From Lindgomyces ingoldianus (Eukaryota > Ascomycota > Dothideomycetes > Pleosporales > Lindgomycetaceae), in contig NW_022985215.1 of NCBI RefSeq assembly GCF_010093535.1, forward strand, positions 156,099 through 220,098: 64,000 nt of DNA, read 5' to 3'. Under the pieces are notes generated by a model. The model searched no databases. It was not told the DNA's origin and worked only from the letters and a program-made list of their open reading frames with translations. Below, piece by piece: positions 1-10,588 of this stretch (its first letter is position 1; every line of letters begins with the position of its first letter). The position numbers and the translations under genes are program-made.

Positions 1-72
1 TATACACCACTCTTACTCTTGCTACTTAAGTGCTTATACTATAAGCAGCTAGCTGTTAGAGCCTATTCAACA
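1..72 (+). mobile_element. 3' end of a Copia LTR (fragment)
   Basis: The first 72 bases match the last quarter of the 280-bp LTR found complete at 48579-48858, 54831-55110 and (inverted) 22778-23057, ending in the same ...CCTATTCAACA terminus. What follows does not match the leader of the Copia element at 48859, so this is probably the right edge of an element or solo LTR whose rest lies left of the window. The target duplication cannot be checked. Confidence 0.85.
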
Positions 73-329
73 ATAGTAGTATATATTTTTTAAGCTTTAG
101 CATTTAGCACTTACTTTTAAGTTATGTTGCGTCTTCCTTTAGGCCTTAGTTTTTAAAAATATAAGTAATTTTATAGCTTTATAAAATAAGTTCTTTTAAC
201 ATTTATCTAACAACCTGCCCCTTTAGTTAGAATAAATAGTGTTACCCTCTAGTATTATTAATTTTATAAAGGATTTATGCCTATAGCTACTTAACTAGGC
301 TATGCTTAAGTTATTTAGAAAAAACCTTT

Positions 330-1860
330 CTAATTTTAACATACCTATGCTATAAAAGTATTAGTTATAAAAAGTTATTAATTTATTAGTTGCTAAGTAG
401 CTTAATTATAACACTATAAAGCAGAATTTTAACTATATAAATATGTATAATAAGCTAAATAAGGCTTAACTAGAAGTTTTTTATGCTGTTACTTAGTTTA
501 TTTTTACTATGCTATAATTTAGTTACTATTTTATTTAAAGCTTTAGTAGAACTAGAAAAACTTTTTTATATAAGACTATTTGCACTTATCTTTAGACCTA
601 ACATAAGATTATTTTATGCGTAGCATTGTCTAGCATTGCTGCGCTCCTCTTGCCTAGCAGCTACACTGCTTATTATTAGTTTAAGATACCTATTAATAGT
701 AAAAATAAATCTACTTACTTTATGCATGCAAACTCTTCTGCTACAGACTTTATTTATAAAATAAATTTAATTATATAGAATAAAGTTTTAATGCAGCACT
801 AGTACTACTTTAAAGTAGTTAATTATATGCTATAAAATATTATAAAGAATAACTCTTTATTTAAAGGTATCCTAGTGCTGTTTAAAGAGGACTTTACCTA
901 GATCTTTCCTATTGTTCTACATAGTAGAAGGTTACAGACTATACAAGCCTGCCTTTAAAACTCTTATTTATAGCTATACTTTACTATTCTACAGCTAATA
1001 GAGAATATAAGGATAAAAGGGGGACCTACTAACTAAGAATATGCGTAGTAGATATTAAACTTAGCTAAACATAATAAGAAGTCTGTTACACTTTTTCTTA
1101 AAATCTAGAAGTTTTAGTCTATATCTATATTCTATTCCTACATCTATTTGCCTAATCTACTCTAGAAACCTACTAACTTAGAGGCCTATACTTCTTTGTT
1201 AAAGTAAAGGTGTATATTAGTAGTCTAAAATAATGCTGTTAATTTTTTAAATAACTTTTTACTTAAGTGCTTTAAAAGTGTTGTAATAAAGTTTAACTTT
1301 ACTAATAAAGTTTACTAATTTTTTTTAAATAAAATTAATTAGCTACTAAAAGACCTGCTTTAAAGTTTTAATTTACTTAGCCTCTCTCTATCTACTTTAT
1401 AACTAAAAGTTAGTGTTCTTGTTATGCTCTTGCGTAATTTATATTTAAGGTAAGAATTATATAACAGTATATGTTTTATAGTTACTACTATTAGCTAAAC
1501 AGCGCCTTTCTTTACTAGTAGAATACTTAGCAGTAAGTTTAATAGTTAGATTTAAATAATTACACGCATAAAGTTAGTGTTTAAGAATAATAATGCTTTA
1601 CTTTTTTTAATTATTTAGTATTAGATTCTAGTTTAACTCTGTTTTACTATGTCTATTAATAAGTTATAAGGTTAGTTGCTTAAGATTATTAGTGTTAACT
1701 TATAACATCCTGTCTTTACTTATAGCTAGTTATATATAGCCCTTTTACATATAACTACTGTATCTAGCATCTCTATTCTAATTCTGCCTAATTTAATAAG
1801 TAACGTAGTTAATATTATGTATCTTAAAGTTCTTTTATAAACTACTCTATACAGTGCATG
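330..1860 (+). pseudogene. RIP-degraded Helitron Pif1-like helicase, C-terminal part
   Basis: Reading TAA/TAG as former Gln or Trp codons, the plus strand gives the helicase half of a Helitron RepHel protein, which unwinds DNA during rolling-circle transposition. A degenerate Walker A is at 539-562, where the codons for GPGGTGKT now read S-F-S-R-T-R-K-T, all G-to-A or C-to-T changes. It is followed by FLYKTICTYL, IAALLLPS, NLII.NKVLMQ (Walker B region), LFKEDFTQIFPIV and, near 1400-1850, a VMLLRNL..R block, a TMSINKL.G block and a QLYIALLH-like block, in the order seen in Pif1/Helitron helicases. The Rep nuclease half is not visible; a Copia LTR ends at base 72. Inactive. The reading depends on undoing RIP by eye, but the order and number of motifs make the family call firm. 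Confidence 0.82.
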
Positions 1861-4800
1861 TACATTTCTGCCCTACTACTATATTTGCCTTATTAGTAAT
1901 GTTTTGCTTTTATTATAATTATATTAATCCTGCGCTATTTTATTTTAAGTAGTGCTTCTAAAAATCTAGTTTTAGCTTTATGTTATAACAGATCTAGCCT
2001 TAGCCTTTTTAAATTAAGTTTAATCCTCTTTAATTTGTTATAATACTTCCTACTTTTTACTTACTATATTATACTTCTTATTATTTTACCTTCTGTCTAC
2101 TTACTATATTACTCTTTATATATAAATCTACTAGGGCTATTTTGCCTTTAGACTCTTTTATATATAAAAAGCCTATTAAGCTTATAACTGTTATGCTAAT
2201 TATTAAGTAGTAAACATTTATTTAAAAGATGCTTAATTAGTATTATATTATAACTACTTACTTTACCTACATTAATTATAGTCTAACTAAATAAAAGAAA
2301 AGAAATATTAGCTACACTTATTTTAATATAAGCTACTTTTATGTTACTTTATTATATGCGCTAATTTTTTTTATAAAACTAGAACTTTTATTATTCTTTT
2401 ACTATCTTACTTTAGTATAAGCTACTTTTTTTAACTTTAACTATAACCTAGACTAGCCTTTTGTTAATAATAAAGGTGCTATAAATTAGTGTTAGTAGGG
2501 CTGTTACTGCAGCCTCTACCTGCCCTATCTAGAGCAGGTCTAGTCCTAGATGTGGTTCCCCCTTACTGTTGTCTAGAAGTGGCCGCTCTAGAATAGACTA
2601 CTTTATAGTCTAGTAGTAGGTAATCTACTAGATGCTATCTAGTTCTATCTACTTTATATGTAGAACTATAACATAAAGCTTTTAAGGCTTATGTTTTATA
2701 ATACTAAAGTAGTTAAACTAAAAAACTAATATTCTAAGCCTAACTTTTATTTCTAGTATAATCTTTAGCTAAGGCATAGGTGTGTAAGGTTAGAAGAGTA
2801 GTATAAATTAAAAAACTCTCTTTATTAAGTTTAGCTTAATGCTTATTAGGTATGTTATCTTAACCTATCTTTAATTCTTTTTAATTATACTTTAGCTTTA
2901 TTATAATTTTAAATGCTTTACATGTTATTTATTACTATAATATTTTTAGTTATTACTAGAAAATTATAAGCTAGAGTATAAAAATACTTTTTTACTTTTA
3001 ATAACGTTAATATTTAGTTTTGCTTTTTTTTTATAAGCTACTATAATAGTAGCATGTTACAGGATCTTTAATTAGTGTAGATTTATTATTAGGTAATTAG
3101 CTGCATAAATTAGGCCTATTAGCACTAGTCTAGTTAAAAAAAAAAAGGTAGATAAATAATATTAGAAGTAGAAAAAGCATTTTACTAATTAGATTAACAA
3201 AAATACTACTTACCTAAAGAAGTTAAAAAAGTTTATAAGTGTTTAAAGGTTTAAGCTTTAGCATTATTTTTTTAATAGTCTTAATAATGTATAACTACTT
3301 ACTTTATACCTGTTGTAATAATAGTTATGTGCAGCATATAATTAAATTATATTAGCTATTTATAGTAAGTTTATAATTATTATCCTTTATTTAGTAGGTA
3401 TATTATTATAAAGTTAATCTATTAACTTTAGCAGAAAAAGTACTAGTAGGTGTAATGCTTAAACAAGCTACTGCTACACTAACACACCTCTATCTAGAAG
3501 TTAAACTAACTGCCTAAACCTAGCAACTAAAAAAAAACTTTGCTAATTTTACTTAATACTTTTTAAATATATTCTAATCTATTTAAAACTAGTTAAAAAA
3601 TTTTTATATTTAAACTTACACTTATTAAAGTATTTTTTATTAGTTAGTAAGCCTTTTATAAGAACATCTATATTATTACGCTTTAGATTAATTACTGCTA
3701 TTTTTACCTTTTTTTTTTAAGTGTAACTAGATTTAAACTAAGTTAACTATAAGTTATAAAATTATTTTAATATAAAGTAGGTTTTATTTAGCTTAATGTA
3801 CTTAGGCTTAAGGCTTAAAGAACTGTTAGTAGAGACTTTTATGTTATTAAATACTATAAACTCTAAATTATTCTTATTCTTTAGGTTCTTATTATTATTA
3901 GATTATTCCTTAGCTAGATCTATTTAGTCTGTAGGTTTTTCTGCATTTTTATTATTACTATTACTTATACTCTTCTTTATATTAAAGCTTATATTAACAT
4001 TAACTAATAAGCTAAGCTAATTATTTAAGGATTTAACTAGCGCTTTTAACTTCAAGGCCTTATTATTAATAAGTTTTATAGTATTTAAAAACTACTACTA
4101 GACTTAATTAAACTAGAAGTAAAGTAACTTAGTGTTTATACTAAGCACTTTATTAGTTAACCTAGTTACAATATAAAGAGCTATATATGTCTTTTTAAAA
4201 ATAAGTTAAAACTTAGTCTTAAAAATAAGGTAACTAAATAAGTTAATTAAGTTACTTTAAATAGCATTTTTAAAAGTGCTAGGTGTGTTTTAGGCAAGTT
4301 TTTTACACTTTTTTTTAAAAAGAAATTTAATTTAGTTAGAGCTAATTTATAAGAGTTTAGAGTTAAGGTAGGTATTTTTATAGCTATAGCTATTTATAGA
4401 GTAGGCGTCTTTTTTAACTTTTTCTTACTATTTTATTTAGCTAGTTTTATCTGTTTTGCTAATATATTAGTATTTAGTTATATTTTATTTAAAAAAAAAT
4501 AAAAACTTACTTACTTTATAAATTACACATTTTTTTTATTACACTATAGTAATAATTAGTACAACTGCTACTAAAGTAATCTAGGATATAAACATAGTAC
4601 ATAAATTTACTATTTTTTTAATGCATTTTTAGTATAGATCTCTTAAGATTCTACCTACTATAAAGGTAGCTAGAGCTTTTACTACTTTAAAGTAAGTAAT
4701 CTTAGTCTAAATAAGAACTTATACATTCTAAAAAAATTAACTTATACATAAACTATAATTATGTGTTGCTTAGGCATTTTTAAAAGTTTACAGTACATAG

Positions 4801-6050
4801 TTATAACTTTTATGTTAAAATTTTTAATATAGTTTATTTTTATATTTAGTAAGTAACTAGCTAAACTATTTAATTTTGCAGCAGTCTAAACACTCTAATA
4901 TGCTAGCCTAAGATTAATAACTTTATACTTATTTATGTTTTTTATAGATTTGTCTAACTAGTTAGATTTACTACTAGAAGATTTAACTAAAGGTATGTTT
5001 CTTTTTTTTTTTTTTTTAGCTTTAACTTAGCTTTAGCCTAGTATAAAAAAATAATAAGAGTTAGAGCAGGTAAGGCATAACCTGTACTATATTTATATAG
5101 TCTGTATAGGAAATAAGGCAACATAAATTATTAAAAAGAATATAGTCTACCTAAAGTAAATAAAGGCGCTTACTATTAAAGCTATAAAGTGTTTAAGTAA
5201 GAATCTTAATCTAGTAAATATTAACCTTAATATTAACTATTACTCTATAAATATTAACTTTAATGTAGAGAATATAAGCCTTACTATAGTAAGTATAGTT
5301 CTTAACTAAGTTAATAAGTAAACTACTGCTAAAGTCTTTTATAGCTAAAAATAAGTTAGACATAAATAAAAGTAGGCTATAAAAAGATATTATTAGTTTA
5401 ATTCTTTACTAACTTATATTAATTTAGATTTACTTATACTTACACTATACTATTACTTACTTTGCTCTTAGCTGCTTTATAAGCTATATAATCTAATCTA
5501 GCTAAAAGTGCGCATAGGTATATTCTAATTCTGTCTAGCCTATAATGCTATTAGACTCTAGTGAGGCTACGTGTCTTCTAGGCAAGTAGTATTAGTTATA
5601 GAAAGGAAAAAGGTTAAAAAAAAACATGTAGTTTAATAAGTTAGAGTTATTATTATTTATAGCCTTTATATTTCCTAATTAGCTCTAGATTATAACATAT
5701 GTAAAGTAAAACTTACTTTTACTATTAGCACTAATTTTTTAGGCTAAAAGGTCCTAGCTTCTAGTCTAGACTTTACTTTAAAAATTACTAATAAAGTTAG
5801 TATTAATTATTAATAATTTAGAGTAGTTATTAAATTATAACTAATAGTTATCTAGTGTTATTATAGTAGTAATAAACATAATTAGCTATATTTAAAGAAA
5901 GTAGAGAGTGTTAGCGCTGTTTTTAATTAGATTTTAACCTAAAACATATAAATAAAGTAAGAATCTATACCTATTACATCTTTAGCAGATAGGGATTAGC
6001 TAGTAAGGTAGGACAGCAAGAGAAGAAAGGAAGCTAGGTTAGTTAGATTA
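1861..6050. other. AT-rich RIP-mutated DNA without a recognisable gene
   Basis: Very AT-rich sequence full of TTA/TAA/CTA words, probably the non-coding 3' part of the Helitron plus other old repeats. A less AT-rich patch at about 2505-2620 and poly-T runs (for example 4990-5020) stand out. I found no paired termini, target duplications or protein motifs. Composition changes to normal at about 5990-6060. Confidence 0.6.
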
Positions 6051-6477
6051 TTTATTGTAGGGACTGTGCGCATAAGCAAGCTGTTACGTAATCCTTCCTA
6101 ATCAGGACTAGCCACCTTCTTCCTGGAAAGGAAGGCTAATCTGCTCGTCATGTCTACTTCCTCGGAGTTCGCTTTCAAAACTAATACTTCTTATCATTAT
6201 TCACTGCTCGAGAAACTGTGATAAACAGTAAACAAATGAAATTATAGAGATACTGGCCTAGGAAAACCAGGTTGAAGAGTACCCGGCGTGCGGGCGTCTA
6301 TTGCATCTGCCTCGCCACTATTAGCGTGGTGGGCACGTGATGGGTTAGGTCCCAGGTCAATGTGTGATTCTTGGCACGATGGCTCGTGCGTTTGCCGCCC
6401 GAAGGCTGAGTCACGTCGCCCCATGATCTTTTTCCCAGTGATCACAACAATGAAAGGCAGCTCGTCACCATCACGCA

Positions 6478-6494
6478 CTCTCTCTCTCTCTCTC
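6478..6494. repeat. (CT)n microsatellite upstream of the APH gene
   Basis: Eight CT units about 285 bp upstream of the APH-family start codon, in an unmutated island (6051-6778) that otherwise holds no convincing gene. CT-rich tracts are common in fungal promoters, so it may belong to the promoter of the downstream gene, but this is only positional inference. Confidence 0.5.
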
Positions 6495-6778
6495 AACGAT
6501 ATATGCGATTATTTTCTGCTTAACCTGGACTCTCTTCTAGGAGACCTAGAAATTTGACAGCTTGGTTACGAAGCGGGACGCGCTGCTCTTTGCTAAGGAA
6601 GGATCTGACGCGAAGAAACAGAACGACGTCGGAGAAGTAAACATCGACCTTGTAGGATTGGAAGACCGTCCACGTAAGCCCCATACGCATCACGACACGC
6701 AAATATCTTCACGGATCTGTCTCTTGGACGGCCCAACCGCCCTATCCCCAAATCAATATCTCTTGTTCTTAGCTTATC

Positions 6779-7738
6779 ATGATGGGTTGGCTAGGGTATC
6801 TTGTGCCCAAGATTCTCTTGCCTACCTTTACTTGGCCTCACCAAGTCCTTGGATCCGTTGATTTGGCTTCAACAATTCCACCCGCACCACGGCTGTTGCC
6901 GCCTACTATTCGTCGGGCTGTCGGATTTGTTCATGATTACCTTCAGACCTTCTCGTACCACTACTGCCGATGGTGTGGCATTCCATTCGATAACCAGATC
7001 GCAGCCCTTCCGTTTGGATTGGTGTTAAAGTGGTCAGACGGTACGCGGCTTGAAGAAGTAGCGGCAACCATGATTGCGCGGGCGGCGGGCTTTCCAGTGC
7101 CAAAGATCCTTTCATACGGCGATCATCCCGATACACCACATGCGCCCGTTTCGATTCTTATGACACGCATACCGGGAAAAGAATTGGGTGAATTGTATGA
7201 GAAAATGACCGACAACGAGCGTGAGAGTGTTTTTGCAGAACTGCAGTGCATCTTGCAAGTCATGCGGAGATGGGAACGCCCAGGTGGCAATAATCAGATC
7301 TGTTCCGTTTTGGGCACTGCAATCAGGAGCGTACGCATCCCTAATCATGCTGTCGGACCGTGTGAGTCCGAGGCAGAATTCAACAACCACCTTTTCAGCA
7401 CGGTCTCCAGCCACAGCTTCACGACGCGAGAGGAGTTTGAAGAGACTGTTAGAATTGCCGAGAAGATCCGAAAGTCACAGCATCCGATTGTTTTCACTCA
7501 TGGCGATCTCAAGCATCATAATGTCATGGTTCTCGATGGTCATATTTCGGCATTTTTAGACTGGGAGTCTGCGGGCTGGTATCCAGATTATTGGGAGTTC
7601 ACTACACCGTTAAGATATGGCCCAAAAGATTTTTGGTGGAATGCGATGGTACGGAGACTGGGTGGAGAAAATTATGTCACGGAGCTAGAGAGTGAGAAAG
7701 CACTAGTTGCTCTTACGGTGGATTCATGGGTATGGTAG
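6779..7738 (+). CDS. APH/choline-kinase-like phosphotransferase family protein
   Basis: An intact 319-residue frame in normal-composition DNA. It has the core of the aminoglycoside phosphotransferase (APH) superfamily, kinase-like enzymes that transfer phosphate from ATP to small molecules. The LPFGLVLKWSDG strand has a candidate ATP-contacting Lys84, and the helix after it ends in GFPVPKI. The Brenner motif HGDLKHHN is at 241-248 with catalytic Asp243, and the metal-binding segment FLDWESAG has Asp261. YPDYWEF follows, and the protein ends in a VDSWVW tail that I know as the usual C-terminus of a large Pezizomycotina APH family, so the 3' end looks complete. The first Met of two is used; the N-terminal ~70 residues are less typical, so the true start could be Met2, or an upstream exon may be missed. 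Members of this family mostly have no known substrate; drug resistance should not be inferred. It lies alone between RIP-mutated blocks. Confidence 0.85.
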   Translation: MMGWLGYLVPKILLPTFTWPHQVLGSVDLASTIPPAPRLLPPTIRRAVGFVHDYLQTFSYHYCRWCGIPFDNQIAALPFGLVLKWSDGTRLEEVAATMIARAAGFPVPKILSYGDHPDTPHAPVSILMTRIPGKELGELYEKMTDNERESVFAELQCILQVMRRWERPGGNNQICSVLGTAIRSVRIPNHAVGPCESEAEFNNHLFSTVSSHSFTTREEFEETVRIAEKIRKSQHPIVFTHGDLKHHNVMVLDGHISAFLDWESAGWYPDYWEFTTPLRYGPKDFWWNAMVRRLGGENYVTELESEKALVALTVDSWVW

Positions 7739-8617
7739 CCGGTGCGGCTCGACAACCCTCACTGCTCGTGGCGGCAAACTGTTGAGAGCTTTAGGGGCAT
7801 AACAGCGTTTCTTCTGGAGGGCCTTGTACAGAACTTTAACAGCCCCTCAGCTGAACCTTTCTCCCATCCGGCCTGACCTCAGGCGCTGGGCAACTGCAGA
7901 TGCACCACCGACATTTTGAACGATGCGTAGAGCAAGAAACTCTCTATCTAGCGTCCTGTGTCCATATGCGATTGGAATATAAAGATATGGTATTAGATAG
8001 CGGCCTCGTACCTCTGCACAGCAGCAGCACAAAACCCCGGTGCCGTCCACCTACCTACCTCTCCCTTGCAAATTTGCTCATGGCTGCCCTTTTGGTATTA
8101 GCTTATACTGGATATATGTCGCGAATAAACCTTCTGACTTTATAATCTGCTGTTCATCGCTTGTTTAGCAGGTTCGAGTTACTGTGATTTAGCCCGATCG
8201 CTACCGTCAGTCCATGGCCCTCACGCGAGAATGTGATGATCAAAAAGCAAAGCTGCTACAAGGCTGTTTAGCTGAACAAATTTCGGTTTAGAAGAAGGAA
8301 GTCGGAGGAAAATGGTAGAATGGAAAGCTCCTAAACCTATGTCATTAGCAAACATGGGTTTCTTCAGCGAACCTAGTTTCTGTCTGCACACAGCATGAGT
8401 TAGGTATATGGAGTGCCATGGAACAGTATACGTACTAGTAAGAATCAGACCCTCTGCTCTAAAATCATGCATTGTTAGGGGTTTGTTGTAGCTAGCACAA
8501 AAGCCCTATTCTTAAAGGTATTAGCTAAATGCGCTTGCAGTCTCTATCTTTCTATTACTTCCCTTAAAGAACAGCAAGTCTAAGACGCTTAGATTCTAGT
8601 AGAGTTAAATTATTTAC
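7739..8617. other. Intergenic island, then RIP-mutated edge
   Basis: Up to about 8480 the composition is normal and there is no convincing gene: short frames on either strand lack homology, codon structure or splice signals that I can see. From about 8490 the DNA turns AT-rich up to the LTR at 8618. Confidence 0.55.
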
Positions 8618-8779
8618 TGTCGCGTAAGAGAGCACATGGTCCTAGTGTCGCGCCTGTGTTTCAGACAAGCAGCCTAAGACACTTGGCGCCGGAGCTCCCA
8701 CTACATAGGCAGGCTCCCTATAAGCCTCTTATAGTTAATAGACTTGCTTCTTATTGCTCTTTAATTAGCAGTTGCGACA
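8618..8779 (+). repeat. 5' LTR of the gag-only element
   Basis: 162 bp, TGTCGCGTAAGAG...GCGACA. It differs from the right LTR mainly by C-to-T and G-to-A changes, so it was RIP-mutated after insertion. It contains a GGCGCCGGAGCTCCC-like GC block. Confidence 0.9.
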
Positions 8780-8949
8780 GTTATAGGCCTAGTTTGTGCA
8801 AATTCCTCTGCGTTGCGTTAATTAAAGCACTTGTCTATTCCCTGCTCCTTATTATCTGCTCCTATTGTCTCTCCCTCTCTACTAAAGCTATAGATTAACT
8901 AGCAAACATTGCTACGCTTCTAACAAGCGTTTAACTTATTAATTGCTAC

Positions 8950-9887
8950 ATGTTTTTACTATAGTACGCGCAGCTTAAATACCTTGCGCAAGCTTAAGGC
9001 GTATAGGACTAAATTAACCTAGATGCACCACCACAGCCTAATCTAATAAGCAAAGCACCTGCAATCCCTAATCTTAATACAGCTAACTTAGAGGCTCTCT
9101 GCCTTTATTAGATTAAGGCATTAATATACACGCAGCTCTCCTTAAGGCTCTAGGTGCTGTGGAACTAGGTGTATACAACAGTAGACTCTTAACTGCTTAA
9201 GCTGGCAACTCTGCAGGCAAGCAATTAGTTGCTCTACGCGCTTATTAAGGAGCTTAAGAGGGACCTTTACCTAAGCAATAATAACTAAAAGAAGCAGGTA
9301 TAAATAACCTATTAAGAGGTTACCCTACACTTAGTATTAGAAGGGAATTAGTTACTAGCATACTAGCTGCTTAAATAGACGCAGGCTTATGCTAACGCAA
9401 AGCTTGTTAATCTTAAAGACATTAAGAGTGCGCTCTTTATTAAGGACTTTCTCTACTTAGCTGCTAAATACAACTATAAGTAGGCTTAACATAAGCTAGA
9501 CTCTCTAGCTTAACTAGGCGCCACTACTAATGCTCTCACGCTTGAGCAGTACGCTGCTTAGTTCTCCTAGCTTGTACAGAACAAGGAGAAAGGCCTAGGA
9601 GTGTACACAACTTTTAGGACAAGATTAGATAAAAAGCACTCCTGCCCCTACTGTTTAAACATATAGAACTTATAAAAGCTAATACATTACAGACGCCTTA
9701 AGTACATAATTAAAGGACATACAGATAGGGAGCTCTGCAACCTGCTAATAGATAAGGAAATTACTTAGATTAAAAAGCAACTAGAGAGCGCGCAATATAG
9801 CAGTTTATAAGATGCTCTAGCAAAGAAGGGATGGATCTTAAAGGTCACTGCTAGGAGTCCCCTGTACCCTGGCAGCATTACGGCATG
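8950..9887 (+). pseudogene. RIP-degraded gag-like frame
   Basis: One plus-strand frame runs about 300 codons with no stop other than TAA/TAG, which RIP makes from CAA/CAG/TGG. With those ignored it reads as a Gag-like polypeptide rich in Leu, Lys and Asn (stretches such as NLEALCLY, YTQLSLRL, LATLQASN, DIKSALFIKDFLYLAAKYN). The frame ends near 9887, where composition abruptly becomes GC-rich. I cannot assign it to a defined Pfam Gag family; the structural position after a 5' LTR is the main argument. Confidence 0.6.
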
Positions 9888-10350
9888 AGCTCAGTGAGGA
9901 CGTCGTGGATTAGGATGGCATCCCTAACAGCGCGGCGCGCCCAGACTGTACGCTGCATGCTCGCGCTCTCATCAAGTTATGGATCAGGTCTGGCCGGACT
10001 GGCAGCATGCTTGATGAAGCGTCACTTGTTTTTTTTTTTTCCCCATGTACTGACCGCGTGTGCGAAGAGCTTGCCGTCTCCCACGCCCTAAGTGTCTTAT
10101 GATGGTTACCCTGCTCTCTTTTGTTCTCTTACTGTTCTCTATTACTCTGTTAAGCTCTTCTGGCAGCTCTGTCTAAGCTCTTCTGGCAGCTCTGTCTAAG
10201 CTCTTCTGGCAGCTCTGTCTAAGCTCTTCTGGCAGCTCTGTCTAAGCTCTTCTGGCAGCTCTGTCTAAGATCTTTTGGCTGCTCTGTCTACGCATTGTGC
10301 TGCTCTGCTCTCTTTCAGCTCCCCTCGTTACTCTCGGCGAGCTGGGGGGT
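9888..10350. other. GC-rich unmutated half of the gag-only element
   Basis: Unlike the RIP-scarred gag half, this part keeps normal composition. It has one short open frame (9885-10091, 68 codons) without recognisable features, a run of T at 10029-10040, the 23-bp array, and the polypurine tract before the 3' LTR. It may be captured host DNA or element sequence that was single copy when RIP acted. Confidence 0.5.
10151..10288. repeat. 23-bp tandem repeat, six units
   Basis: Units starting TAAGCTCTTCTGGC begin at 10151, 10174, 10197, 10220, 10243 and 10266. The first five are identical; the sixth has a few changes, and a seventh is recognisable only in part. It lies inside the LTR element just before its polypurine tract. 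Confidence 0.95.
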
Positions 10351-10351
10351 G

Positions 10352-10513
10352 TGTCGCGTAAGAGAGCACATGGTCCTAGTGTCGCGCCTGTGTTTCAGAC
10401 GAGCAGCCTGAGACACTTGGCGCCGGAGCTCCCACTACATAGGCAGGCTCCCTATGAGCCTCTCATAGTCAATAGACTTGCTCCTCATTGCTCCCTGATC
10501 AGCGGTTGCGACA
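10352..10513 (+). repeat. 3' LTR of the gag-only element
   Basis: 162 bp, the less mutated partner of 8618-8779, preceded by a G-rich polypurine tract and followed by TTTAC, the target duplication. Confidence 0.92.
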
Positions 10514-10588
10514 TTTACTTATTTTATAGAGGTTCTAGTGCTAGAACCTTATCTATTAACTTGTAATTTCTAAATGCATTTCTTACTA

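Larger units (their letters stand above)
8618..10513 (+). mobile_element. Compact gag-only LTR retroelement
   Basis: Two 162-bp direct repeats (8618-8779 and 10352-10513) start TGTCGC and end GCGACA. They are flanked by a perfect 5-bp target duplication TTTAC (8613-8617 and 10514-10518), so this is one complete insertion. A purine tract (GAGCTGGGGGGTG) sits just before the right LTR, giving plus orientation. The 1.57-kb interior holds a RIP-degraded gag-like frame and a GC-rich second half with a 23-bp tandem array; no protease, reverse transcriptase or integrase fits. It must therefore have been mobilised in trans. A solo LTR of the same family is at 31253-31414. Confidence 0.9.

Noticed and set aside
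1861..6050. Long apparent frames when TAA and TAG are ignored
   Set aside because: RIP removes TGA as well as making TAA/TAG, so stop-tolerant frames arise easily in this DNA. Without motifs in the right order they are not evidence for genes.
7112..7414. A 100-codon minus-strand frame
   Set aside because: It is a shadow of the APH-family gene, which has conserved catalytic motifs on the other strand.
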